DNA of 8,614 bases from an uncultured Aquincola sp. Lineage in GTDB: Bacteria; Pseudomonadota; Gammaproteobacteria; Burkholderiales; Burkholderiaceae. The stretch is taken from positions 1-8,614 of the forward strand of contig CAKZXL010000855.1 in NCBI GenBank assembly GCA_937883885.1. Reading direction: 5' to 3'. Both the position numbers and the translations under genes were made by a program. Below are positions 1 to 8,614 of the stretch, in pieces. The stretch's first letter is position 1; each line of letters opens with the position of its first letter. Below the pieces are notes generated by a model. That model was given only the letters and a program-made list of their open reading frames with translations. It searched no databases and was not told the DNA's origin.

Positions 1-99
1 CCCTACACAGGCACGCTGGTGCGCTTTTGCCTGGGGCTGGAGGCGCTGGACGACCTGACGGCCGACGTGGCCCAGGCGCTGGCGGCACTGAGCCGCTGA
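1..99 (+). CDS. C-terminal end of a cystathionine beta-lyase-type PLP enzyme (partial)
   Basis: The last 32 codons of a gene that begins before the window, ending at TGA 97-99. The peptide reads GTLVRFCLGLEALDDLTADV near its end. This matches the closing segment of the Cys/Met-metabolism PLP-dependent enzymes (cystathionine beta-lyase, cystathionine gamma-synthase, O-succinylhomoserine sulfhydrylase), where an LVR-x-x-x-GLE-x-x-DDL block binds the substrate carboxylate and ends the small domain. The closest fit in wording is cystathionine beta-lyase, which cleaves cystathionine to homocysteine in the cytoplasm. The catalytic lysine and PLP site are outside the window, so the exact enzyme cannot be fixed. 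It converges on smpB with a 12-bp gap. Confidence 0.75.
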   Translation, partial: PYTGTLVRFCLGLEALDDLTADVAQALAALSR

Positions 100-111
100 A
101 GGTAGACAGGG

Positions 112-573
112 TCAGGCCTTCGATGAGACCTTGTGTCTCATCAGCCGGCCCTTCTCGCGTTCCCAGTCGCGCTTTTTCTCGGTGTTGCGCTTGTCGTGCT
201 CGGCCTTGCCCTTGGCCAGCGCGATCTCGGCCTTCACGCGCCCGCCCTTGTAGTGCAGGTTCAGCGGCACCAAGGTAAAGCCGCGCTGTTCCACCTTGCC
301 GATCAGACGCTTGATCTCGTCCTTCTTCATCAGCAGCTTCTTGGTGCGGTCGGCCTCGGGGTGCACATGGGTGCTGGCCTCGCGCAGCGCATTGATGCGG
401 CAGCCGATCAAGAAGAGCTCGCCATCGCGGATCAGCACATAGCCGTCGGTCAACTGCACCTGGCCGGCGCGCACCGCCTTGACCTCCCAGCCTTGCAGCA
501 CCATGCCGGCCTCGTGATGTTCTTCGAGGTGGTATTCGAAGCGGGCGCGGCGGTTTTCGGCGATGTTGCTCAT
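112..573 (-). CDS. smpB: SsrA-binding protein SmpB
   Basis: A 153-residue protein of the normal length for SmpB, the cytoplasmic partner of tmRNA in trans-translation. It binds the tRNA-like domain of tmRNA and fills the decoding centre of ribosomes stalled on mRNAs lacking a stop codon. The N-terminus starts [18 protein letters not shown]. The OB-fold core includes [19 protein letters not shown] (about residues 28-46), and the GCRI and [13 protein letters not shown] blocks follow. The tail is a basic helix ([20 protein letters not shown]) ending [11 protein letters not shown], which is the part that enters the mRNA channel. ATG 573-571 gives the usual family start; no clear Shine-Dalgarno precedes it. 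It is divergent from ratA, an arrangement also known in E. coli. The 3' end contains a perfect inverted repeat. Confidence 0.97.
   Translation of the reverse strand: MSNIAENRRARFEYHLEEHHEAGMVLQGWEVKAVRAGQVQLTDGYVLIRDGELFLIGCRINALREASTHVHPEADRTKKLLMKKDEIKRLIGKVEQRGFTLVPLNLHYKGGRVKAEIALAKGKAEHDKRNTEKKRDWEREKGRLMRHKVSSKA
122..142. repeat. Perfect 8-bp inverted repeat inside the 3' end of smpB
   Basis: GATGAGAC (122-129) and GTCTCATC (135-142) are exact reverse complements separated by CTTGT. The hairpin falls in the last ten codons of smpB, close to the convergent stop codons at 99 and 112. It could act as a bidirectional 3'-end structure for the two converging transcripts. Neither side is followed by a T tract, so it is not a canonical intrinsic terminator. 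Confidence 0.6.
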
Positions 574-591
574 GGGGCGGCTGGTGTTCGA

Positions 592-597
592 GTTATG
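592..597 (-). promoter_or_regulatory. Possible smpB -10 box
   Basis: On the minus strand CATAAC lies about 19 bp upstream of the smpB ATG, the only AT-rich hexamer on this strand of the GC-rich spacer. It would give a leader of about ten bases. No -35 hexamer is recognisable. Weak evidence. Confidence 0.25.
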
Positions 598-601
598 GGC
601 T

Positions 602-642
602 GGGGCAGGTGCCCCGCTGCTGGGCAGGTGGGGGCACAGCGG
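602..642. repeat. Palindrome and direct repeats in the smpB/ratA divergent spacer
   Basis: GGGGCAGGTGCCCC (602-615) is a 14-bp palindrome with 6-bp arms and a 2-bp centre. The 9-mer GGGCAGGTG occurs at 603-611 and again at 622-630, start to start 19 bp. A second inverted pair, CCGCTG (614-619) and CAGCGG (637-642), brackets the second copy. The second 9-mer lies where the -35 element of the ratA promoter would be expected, and the palindrome lies between the two divergent -10 boxes. This is what a repressor or activator site would look like, but no regulator is identified. Confidence 0.45.
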
Positions 643-647
643 CCGCC

Positions 648-653
648 TACAAT
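648..653 (+). promoter_or_regulatory. ratA -10 box (TACAAT), near-leaderless promoter
   Basis: TACAAT at 648-653 differs from the TATAAT consensus at one position. Transcription would start around 659-661, leaving only about five to seven bases before the ratA ATG at 666. There is no Shine-Dalgarno sequence in that gap, which fits a leaderless or nearly leaderless mRNA. No good -35 hexamer is visible at the proper spacing. Confidence 0.55.
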
Positions 654-665
654 CCTGGCCATTCT

Positions 666-1112
666 ATGAAGCACGTGAAAAAGTCGGTCTTGCTGTGGTA
701 CTCGCCGCAGGAGATGTACGAACTGGTCAGCAAGGTGGAGGACTACCCCAAGTTCCTGCCCTGGTGCGAACAAGCCGAGATCCTCTCGCGCGACGACACC
801 GGCATGACCGCCCGCCTGCACCTCAAGTACCTGGGGGTGCGCCAGGCCTTCACCACCCGCAACGTCAACGTGCCGGGCGAGTCGATGCGCATGCACCTGG
901 TCGATGGCCCTTTCTCCACGCTGGAAGGCACCTGGCTGTTCAAGCTGGTGGGGCAGGGCGAGCAGCAGGCCTGCAAGATCGAGTTCGACCTCGAATACGC
1001 CTTCAGCAGCCGCACGCTCAGCGCCGCGGTGAGCCCGGTGTTTGACCGCATCGCCAACACCTTCGTCGACAGCTTCGTCAAGCGCGCCGAAGCCGTGTAT
1101 GGCAACCGCTGA
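666..1112 (+). CDS. ratA: RatA / COQ10-like START-domain protein
   Basis: A 148-residue protein of the polyketide cyclase/START superfamily, matching RatA (YfjG) of E. coli and mitochondrial Coq10. The start MKHVKKSVLLWYSPQEMYEL is followed by the hallmark V-x-D-Y-P-x-FLPWC block (about residues 24-33). The long C-terminal helix closes with FVDSFVKRAEAVYG. Coq10-type proteins bind ubiquinone and support respiration. E. coli RatA was also described as a toxin blocking ribosomal subunit association, so the name carries two proposed roles. ATG 666 is preferred over an upstream ATG at 609 because family homology begins here and the promoter lies between the two. It is co-transcribed with rnfH, whose start lies inside its end. 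Confidence 0.93.
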   Translation: MKHVKKSVLLWYSPQEMYELVSKVEDYPKFLPWCEQAEILSRDDTGMTARLHLKYLGVRQAFTTRNVNVPGESMRMHLVDGPFSTLEGTWLFKLVGQGEQQACKIEFDLEYAFSSRTLSAAVSPVFDRIANTFVDSFVKRAEAVYGNR

Positions 1113-1422
1113 AGGCGCTGGCGACCCGCTGCGCATCGAGGTGGTCTACAGCCCGGTGGCCGAGCGCACCGAGCGTGTGGCCTTGCAACTGCCGCCGGGC
1201 AGCACGGTGGCTGATGCCCTGGCGCGCAGCGGCCTGGCCGAGCGCCATGGCCTGGCGGCTGGCGCGCTGAAGGTGGGCGTGTGGGGGCGCCTGGCGCCGC
1301 CCACCCAGGTGCTGCGAGACCTCGACCGCGTCGAGCTGTACCGCCCGCTGCAGGTCGACCCCAAGGAGGCCCGGCGCCTGCGCTACAAGGGCCAGCGGCA
1401 GGGGCGGCGCGCTCAGGGTTAA
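1099..1422 (+). CDS. rnfH: RnfH family ubiquitin-like protein (RatB)
   Basis: A 107-residue protein of the RnfH family (UPF0125), a small beta-grasp, ubiquitin-like fold. Diagnostic stretches are LRIEVVYSPVAERTERVALQ near the N-terminus, then TVADALARSG, and KVGVWGRLAPPTQVLRDLDR followed by VELYRPLQVDPKEARRLRY. The family is named for its location in some Rnf electron-transport operons, but its biochemical role is not settled; in E. coli it is ratB, paired with ratA. ATG 1099-1101 overlaps the ratA stop (1110-1112) by 14 bp in another frame and has no strong ribosome site, so translation is probably coupled to ratA. An in-frame ATG at 1042 would lie deep inside ratA and add a low-complexity Ser/Pro/Thr stretch, so it was rejected. 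Confidence 0.92.
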   Translation: MATAEGAGDPLRIEVVYSPVAERTERVALQLPPGSTVADALARSGLAERHGLAAGALKVGVWGRLAPPTQVLRDLDRVELYRPLQVDPKEARRLRYKGQRQGRRAQG

Positions 1423-1429
1423 CCCGGTG

Positions 1430-1435
1430 TAAGAT
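1430..1435 (+). promoter_or_regulatory. Possible -10 box (TAAGAT) for the 1492-1964 transcript
   Basis: TAAGAT sits in the only AT-rich patch (1429-1446) between rnfH and the next genes. Transcription would begin just ahead of the inverted repeat at 1449-1479. No -35 hexamer is convincing, so read-through from ratA-rnfH is an equal possibility. Confidence 0.25.
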
Positions 1436-1448
1436 TTTGTGTTTTGCG

Positions 1449-1479
1449 CCGGCGGTCATGGCGCCGTCCTGACCACCGG
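1449..1479 (+). repeat. Leader stem-loop with 10-bp arms next to a ribosome site
   Basis: CCGGCGGTCA (1449-1458) and TGACCACCGG (1470-1479) pair at 9 of 10 positions around an 11-base loop that contains the palindrome GGCGCC. The 3' arm overlaps the GGAG at 1478-1481, the only Shine-Dalgarno-like site before ATG 1492, so folding would hide part of it. No T tract follows on either strand, so it is not a classical terminator for rnfH. Confidence 0.5.
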
Positions 1480-1491
1480 AGCCTCCTGCCC

Positions 1492-1551
1492 ATGACACTG
1501 CTGCAGATCCACCAGCCTGCCTGCCCGGTGCCGCGCGAGGTGGGGTGGTGA
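1492..1551 (+). CDS. Possible 19-residue leader ORF
   Basis: ATG 1492 opens a short frame, MTLLQIHQPACPVPREVGW, ending TGA 1549-1551. The stop overlaps the GTG start of the next gene as GTGA, a pattern typical of translational coupling. A GGAG lies ten bases upstream of the ATG. I recognise no family, and a 19-codon frame can arise by chance. It is listed because of its ribosome site, the upstream hairpin and the exact junction with the following start. Confidence 0.25.
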   Translation: MTLLQIHQPACPVPREVGW

Positions 1552-1964
1552 GCGCCTGGCGCCTGGGCTGCGTCGCCATCCTGCTGCTGGGGTTGTGGCA
1601 ACTGATGGTGGGCTTTCCTTCGTGGCGCCCTGCGAAGGTGGCGCCACTGCCGGCCGCAGCCGCTGCCCAGGCGGCGGCCAGCACGCTGCCGCAGGCCAGC
1701 TGGAGCACCGCCGGCGACTCGAGCTTTGCGGCGCAGCCATCGTTGTCGCTGGGCCTGTCGCCGCTGGAACAGCCCAACCCCGCCGCATCTTCCGACTGGG
1801 ACAGGCGCCTGTCCGATGCACGGTCAGAGCAGCTGCGCCTGCAAGCCTTGCCGGGCCTGACGCCCCGTCAACGCGAAGCCGCCCTGCAGGCGCACCTGCA
1901 GCAGCACTTCAGTGCCGCCGAACGGGCGCGTGTGGAAGCCGGCCTGCAGTTGATGTCGCGCTGA
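1548..1964 (+). CDS. Membrane-anchored protein with a lipase-chaperone-like C-terminal helix
   Basis: A 138-residue protein. Residues 4-21 (WRLGCVAILLLGLWQLMV) form one uncleaved membrane segment, so the rest should face the periplasm. A low-complexity Ala/Pro/Ser linker follows to about residue 80. The last 55 residues are a charged helix containing DWDRRLSDARSEQLRLQ, PGLTPRQREAALQ and QHFSAAERARVEA. That pattern (W-x-x-R-L, then L-x-x-x-QR-x-AA, then F-x-x-x-E-x-x-RV) recalls the final extended helix of lipase-specific foldases (Lif). Full Lif proteins are about 300-350 residues and carry an RxxFDY motif that is absent here, so this would be a mini or remnant version. GTG 1548 was chosen because GAGG (1537-1540) is well spaced; GTG 1545 would add one residue. 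No lipase gene is in the window. It converges on the DUF4124 gene. That it is a gene is likely; the Lif link is inference. Confidence 0.7.
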   Translation: MSAWRLGCVAILLLGLWQLMVGFPSWRPAKVAPLPAAAAAQAAASTLPQASWSTAGDSSFAAQPSLSLGLSPLEQPNPAASSDWDRRLSDARSEQLRLQALPGLTPRQREAALQAHLQQHFSAAERARVEAGLQLMSR

Positions 1965-1973
1965 TCGCCGCGC

Positions 1974-1999
1974 AGTGCCGGCAAGGGCTCAGCGGCACT
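1974..1999. terminator. Possible bidirectional terminator hairpin between convergent genes
   Basis: AGTGCCG (1974-1980) and CGGCACT (1993-1999) are exact reverse complements around a 12-base loop. They span the gap between the stop of the 1548-1964 gene and the end of the DUF4124 gene, overlapping the latter's stop codon. The position fits a shared 3'-end structure, but there is no T tract on either side. Confidence 0.35.
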
Positions 2000-2522
2000 C
2001 CGACGCCGCTGCCTGGCGTGCGCGCGTGGTCTCGGCGCTGCGGGCCTGATCGTCCAGGAACTCGCGCTCGCCCTTGTCGTTCACGCGTGCGATGCGCATG
2101 CCGCTTTCCAGCTGCCGCAGCGCTTCGCGGGCGCGGTTGCAGTTCTCGATGCGCTGGCTGGCCTGGCGGGCTTCTTCGGCTTTTTTCTGCGCGGCCTGTT
2201 CTTCGTCGGCGCGGCGCTTGCGTGCTTCCAGCTCGGGGTCGATGCGGGCGGCCGATGCTGCAGGCACCAACGGCACGGCGGAGCCGCCGGCTGCGGAAGG
2301 TGCCGCTGCGCGCTGCGGCTGTACGGCCGCAGCGGCGGGGCGCTGGACGATGTTCTTGTCCGGCACGTCGCGCGGCGGCGGCATGTCGCTGGCGTGCACC
2401 TGGCCGCGCTGGTCCTTCCACACCCACTGGGCCTGGGCCGCGCTCGGCAGCGCCGACAGCAGCAGGGCCAGGGCCGGTGCGCACAACGCGCCACGGAGCA
2501 GGTGCGGGAAGGGGCGGTGCAT
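1989..2522 (-). CDS. Secreted DUF4124 domain protein
   Basis: A 177-residue exported protein. The N-terminus has a basic start, a hydrophobic core (about residues 11-26) and an SAAQA-Q signal peptidase I site after residue 31. Directly after cleavage comes [19 protein letters not shown], the short DUF4124 motif (aromatic, K/D, G, then SD-x-PP), found in many proteobacterial periplasmic proteins of unknown function. An Ala/Pro linker follows. Next is a charged, probably coiled-coil stretch ([20 protein letters not shown], about residues 97-120), and the protein ends AAASECR. ATG 2522-2520 is preferred because it gives a proper signal peptide; an in-frame TTG 15 bases upstream is possible. Neither has a strong ribosome site. 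It is divergent from guaB with a 118-bp spacer. No role in purine metabolism is evident. Confidence 0.85.
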   Translation of the reverse strand: MHRPFPHLLRGALCAPALALLLSALPSAAQAQWVWKDQRGQVHASDMPPPRDVPDKNIVQRPAAAAVQPQRAAAPSAAGGSAVPLVPAASAARIDPELEARKRRADEEQAAQKKAEEARQASQRIENCNRAREALRQLESGMRIARVNDKGEREFLDDQARSAETTRARQAAASECR

Positions 2523-2561
2523 GAGGGCGGCGAGCAAGGCCCGTGAAGGAGATAACCGCGC

Positions 2562-2567
2562 AGTGTA
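2562..2567 (-). promoter_or_regulatory. Possible -10 box for the DUF4124 gene
   Basis: On the minus strand TACACT lies about 40 bases upstream of the ATG at 2522. A poor -35 candidate (TTCCTG, complement of 2587-2592) is 19 bp away. It is divergent from the guaB promoter. Confidence 0.3.
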
Positions 2568-2568
2568 G

Positions 2569-5417
<2,849 letters not shown>

Positions 5418-5428
5418 CTGGCATGACC

Positions 5429-7027
5429 ATGCACGACAAGATCCTCATCCTCGACTTCGGCTCCCAGGTCACGCAGCTGATCGCCCGCCGCGTGCGCGAG
5501 GCGCATGTGTACTGCGAGATCCACCCGAACGACGTCAGCGACGACTTCGTGCGGCAGTTCGCGCCCAGGGGCATCATCCTGTCGGGCAGCCACGCCAGCA
5601 CCTACGAAGACCACCAGCTGCGTGCGCCGCAGGCGGTGTGGGACCTGGGCGTGCCGGTGCTGGGCATCTGCTACGGCATGCAGACCATGGCCACCCAGCT
5701 GGGCGGTACCGTGGAATGGAGCGACCACCGCGAATTCGGTTATGCCGAGGTGCGCGCCCATGGCCATACCCGGCTGCTGAAGGACATCCAGGACTTCGGC
5801 ACGCCCGAAGGCCACGGCATGCTCAAGGTGTGGATGAGCCACGGCGACAAGGTCACCGCGCTGCCGCCGGGCTTCAAGCTGATGGCCAGCACGCCCAGCT
5901 GCCCGATCGCCGGCATGGCCGACGAGGCGCGCGGCTACTACGCGGTGCAGTTCCACCCCGAGGTCACGCACACGGTGCAGGGCAAGGCGCTGCTCGAGCG
6001 CTTCGTGCGCACCATTGCCGGTGCCCAGCCCGACTGGGTGATGAAGGACCACATCGCCGAGGCGGTGGCCGCGATCCGCGAGCAGGTTGGCGACGAGGAG
6101 GTGATCCTGGGCCTGTCGGGCGGCGTCGATTCGAGCGTGGCCGCGGCGCTGATCCACCGCGCGATCGGCGACCAGCTGACCTGCGTGTTCGTCGACCATG
6201 GCCTGTTGCGCCTGAACGAAGGCGACATGGTGATGGACATGTTCGTCGGCCAGCTGCAGGCCAAGGTCATCCGCGTGGACGCGAGCGAGCTGTTCCTGGG
6301 CAAGCTGGCCGGCGTGAGCGACCCCGAGGCCAAGCGCAAGATCATCGGCAGCGAGTTCGTCACCGTGTTCAAGCAGGAGGCGGCCAAGCTGGTAGGGGCG
6401 GGTGCCAAGGGGGCCAAGTGGCTGGCGCAGGGCACCATCTACCCCGACGTGATCGAGTCGGGCGGTGCCAAGACCAAGAAGGCCGTGACCATCAAGAGCC
6501 ACCACAACGTGGGCGGCCTGCCTGAGCAGCTCGGCCTGAAGCTGCTGGAGCCGCTGCGCGACCTGTTCAAGGACGAGGTGCGCGAGCTGGGCGTGGCCCT
6601 GGGCTTGCCGCCCGAGATGGTGTACCGCCACCCGTTCCCGGGCCCGGGCCTGGGCGTGCGCATCCTGGGCGAGGTGAAGAAGGAGTACGCCGACCTGCTG
6701 CGCCGGGCCGATGCGATCTTCATCGAGGAGCTGCGCGGCTGGAAGGACGAGGCCACCGGCAAGAGCTGGTACGACCTGACCAGCCAGGCCTTCACCGTTT
6801 TCCTGCCCGTCAAGAGCGTGGGCGTGATGGGCGACGGCCGCACCTACGACTACGTGGTGGCGCTGCGCGCGGTGCAGACCAGCGACTTCATGACCGCCGA
6901 CTGGGCCGAACTGCCCTATGGCCTGCTCAAGAAGGTCTCGGGCCGCATCATCAACGAAGTGCGCGGCATCAACCGCGTGACCTACGACGTGAGCAGCAAG
7001 CCGCCGGCGACGATCGAGTGGGAATGA
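5429..7027 (+). CDS. guaA: GMP synthase (glutamine-hydrolysing)
   Basis: A complete 532-residue GMP synthase. It amidates XMP to GMP using glutamine and ATP in the cytoplasm, the step after GuaB. The N-terminal class I glutamine amidotransferase has Cys81 in LGICYGMQ and His176/Glu178 in FHPEVTHT. The ATP pyrophosphatase domain has the P-loop [13 protein letters not shown] (SGGVDSS at 230-236). The C-terminal dimerisation and XMP-binding region includes [17 protein letters not shown] and ends [17 protein letters not shown], the invariant family tail. ATG 5429 ([13 protein letters not shown]) fits the usual betaproteobacterial start; ATG 5423 would add two residues. No Shine-Dalgarno is obvious, so it is probably translated by coupling to the transporter gene. 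It is the last gene of the operon, and its 3' end is a known island integration hotspot. Confidence 0.98.
   Translation: MHDKILILDFGSQVTQLIARRVREAHVYCEIHPNDVSDDFVRQFAPRGIILSGSHASTYEDHQLRAPQAVWDLGVPVLGICYGMQTMATQLGGTVEWSDHREFGYAEVRAHGHTRLLKDIQDFGTPEGHGMLKVWMSHGDKVTALPPGFKLMASTPSCPIAGMADEARGYYAVQFHPEVTHTVQGKALLERFVRTIAGAQPDWVMKDHIAEAVAAIREQVGDEEVILGLSGGVDSSVAAALIHRAIGDQLTCVFVDHGLLRLNEGDMVMDMFVGQLQAKVIRVDASELFLGKLAGVSDPEAKRKIIGSEFVTVFKQEAAKLVGAGAKGAKWLAQGTIYPDVIESGGAKTKKAVTIKSHHNVGGLPEQLGLKLLEPLRDLFKDEVRELGVALGLPPEMVYRHPFPGPGLGVRILGEVKKEYADLLRRADAIFIEELRGWKDEATGKSWYDLTSQAFTVFLPVKSVGVMGDGRTYDYVVALRAVQTSDFMTADWAELPYGLLKKVSGRIINEVRGINRVTYDVSSKPPATIEWE
7008..7027 (+). other. guaA 3' end, potential genomic island attachment site
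   Basis: These last codons of guaA (PATIEWE and stop) form the conserved segment used as an attachment site by guaA-specific tyrosine-recombinase islands in many bacteria. That use is established knowledge of the site in general. In this window I find no second copy of the sequence and no integrase gene next to it, so occupation is only suggested by the helicase relic immediately downstream. Confidence 0.25.
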
Positions 7028-7040
7028 GCCAGGATCGGCT

Positions 7041-8614
7041 TTATGGAAGCCGCAACCGCGTAAGAACCACGCCCTGAGGCTGCGGCCTGGCCGCGATCAA
7101 CGTGCTGGTCCAAGGCAATCGAGCTGCGGTCGTGGCGACGGTTTTGCGTGCGTGCAGAGCCTGGAGCGGCAAGAGGTCCATGACATCGCAGAAGAGCGAC
7201 CCGGCCTGCCAGTCGTTGCGGTCGCCAATCACGTAGAAGCGCCGCTTGGCCCGTGTGGCGGCCACGTTCAACAGGTTGGGTTCCGAAACCGCCCAATCCC
7301 GTGCGCTGGCACCTTGGGTATTGACGCCCAGCACCAGGGTGACGATGGGCGCCTCCTTGCCCTGCATGGTGTGGATGGTCCCGCACACCATCGTGTCGCC
7401 GAGCAGGCGTTTGAGGTTCTCCTGGACAGCCTTGAGCGGCGTCATGACCGAGATGTCTGCTGCATCCACGCCGTCGATGCGCACGCGGGTGAGCAGTGCC
7501 AGCAAAGCCGCTCCTTCGGCCGGCACCCAGTTCCCGTCAGAGGTGCCGCTCGCATGAATCCACCCGGTCGGCAGGCTTGCGCGTGTCTCCTTGTCGGCGC
7601 GCGGTGTGACGGTGCCGTACACCATGGCACCGTCGTAGGCGATGCGGCTGGCCAGCCCGTGCATCGGCTTGTCGCAGCGCCGATGGACCACCCACGGTAG
7701 CCCCATCCAGGTCTCGCTGTCCGCCGGTCCGGCCAGGCGGCCCCATGGCGTCGCCTGATCTGCCAAGGTCTGCGCGGACTGCCTGTTGGGCAGCCAATGC
7801 GCATCAACGCCGTAGCGTGCGCGCAGGTGTTCCAGCACCGCGTCGGACACGGTGACGATGGGCTTGAGCTGGAGCGGATCACCTACCCGCAGTGCGCGTC
7901 GGGAACGCCAAAGCGCCCCCACCGCCGCCTGCGGAGAGGCCCGTCCGGCTTCGTCGGCCAGCAGCCAGCCTATCTCCCCCGGCCCCAACCAGCGGGAAGA
8001 GCGTACGAACGAGGCGAAGGTGATGCTGAGCGCCGGCACGACCATGAACAACGAGGCCCAGGCCGAGCGAACCGCCTCGTTGGAAAGTCCTCGCAGCCGT
8101 GGGCCGGTCAACTGGCGTTGATCAGGAACAGGTTGGAGCGCTGACGTGCCGCCTCCAGCGCGAGGAACGTCCGATGGAGCTTGAGCGCCTGCACGAAGAC
8201 GCGCGCTCGGGCCTGTCGCCAGCTTTCGATGTGCCAGGGCTCGGCCAGTTCGATCGCGTCCCCGCGACCAGTTAAGGCCAGTCGTCTGCGAACTGCCTGG
8301 CCAGACGTGCGATGCGGTCGAACCCGGCCCGGGCGAGACCGTGCCGGTCTTGCAGCAGCTTCGGCGCGGTATGCCAGGTGCGCGACGCTCGCCAAAGACT
8401 GCACACGTTCGCCCAGAACCCGGGTTGGCTGGCCTGGTGCTGTGCAAGCGCTTCCAGCGATTGCAAGGTGGTGGTCGTTTCGGTGATCTGTTGCGTGATC
8501 GTTTCCAGCGTCTGGATCAGCGAGCGGATGCGGGAGGCATCTCAGGGCTGGACGCTCATGCGGCTCGCGCTCCTTGTTGAGCTGACCCTGTCTGCCGAGC
8601 CATGCCATCAGGCC
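7041..8614 (-). pseudogene. Degraded superfamily 1 DNA helicase, 5' part outside or lost
   Basis: The helicase-like protein is spread over three minus-strand frames. Segment one (8541-8275) is helical, with RSLIQTLETITQQITE and QPGFWANVCSLWRASRTW, and ends at TAA 8274-8272. Segment two (about 8281-8108) has AIELAEPWHIESWRQARARV and LKLHRTF, ending at TGA 8110-8108. Segment three (about 8115-7041) holds the motor core in one open frame: LFMVVPALSITFASF, DEAG at 7955-7944 (Walker B), GDPLQ at 7883-7869 (motif III), HRRCDKP, TMQGKE at 7367-7350 (motif V), NLLNVAATRAKRR at 7277-7239 (motif VI). Joined in order the pieces read like the C-terminal half of large SF1 helicases, so there are two frameshifts. 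An in-frame TGA (8544-8542) also precedes segment one. The Walker A motif would lie upstream, outside the window. ATG 8559 with AAGGAG (8575-8570) resembles a start but opens only five codons (MSVQP) before that TGA. It converges on guaA with a 13-bp gap. The original role is unknown. Confidence 0.88.

Noticed and set aside
609..668. ATG at 609 as an upstream start for ratA
   Set aside because: The added residues have no family similarity, and the likely promoter lies downstream of this ATG.
1430..1435. TAAGAT read as the -10 of an ECF-type (RpoE-like) promoter
   Set aside because: No matching -35 element is present at a workable distance upstream, so a special sigma factor cannot be supported.
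7027..7040. Small inverted repeat AGCC/GGCT followed by TTT after the guaA stop as an intrinsic terminator
   Set aside because: The stem is only 4 bp and the T run only three bases, too weak to support a terminator call.

Overview
The window is GC-rich, with mostly intact and tightly packed genes. Gene content and order point to a betaproteobacterium of the order Burkholderiales, probably Comamonadaceae or a Rubrivivax/Leptothrix-type relative. The order is smpB divergent from ratA-rnfH, then a DUF4124 gene divergent from guaB, then guaA. This taxonomic call is inference from gene order and protein character, not from a database search.

Left end (1-1422): the tail of a cystathionine beta-lyase-type PLP enzyme converges on smpB (trans-translation). 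smpB shares a 92-bp intergenic region with ratA (START/COQ10-like), which overlaps rnfH by 14 bp. The smpB/ratA spacer holds a TACAAT -10 box only 12 bp before the ratA ATG, a 14-bp palindrome, and a 9-bp direct repeat.

Middle left (1423-2640): a short leader with a strong inverted repeat and a 19-codon ORF leads, through a GTGA overlap, into an unfamiliar 138-residue membrane-anchored protein. Its C-terminal helix resembles the end of lipase chaperones (Lif). Converging on it is a secreted DUF4124 protein with a clear signal peptide.

Core (2641-7027): guaB (IMP dehydrogenase), an MFS transporter of the TCR/TetA type and guaA (GMP synthase) form one compact operon. There is an ATGA overlap between the first two and an 11-bp gap before guaA. 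GuaB and GuaA catalyse the two steps from IMP to GMP. The transporter lies between them and is likely co-transcribed, so export of a purine-related compound or of a drug may be tied to guanine nucleotide synthesis. The guaB promoter has a perfect TATAAT box and a GC-rich discriminator.

Right end (7041-8614): convergent to guaA is a broken superfamily 1 helicase. Its C-terminal motor motifs are intact in one frame, but its upstream parts lie in two other frames, separated by two frameshifts and preceded by an in-frame stop. It lies 13 bp from the 3' end of guaA, a known integration hotspot for genomic islands, so it is plausibly the relic of an acquired defence or mobile element. No intact integrase, CRISPR array, tRNA or rRNA is visible. 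I do not see an intact novel system. The most unusual items are the helicase relic, the mini-Lif-like protein with its leader, and the transporter inside the gua operon.
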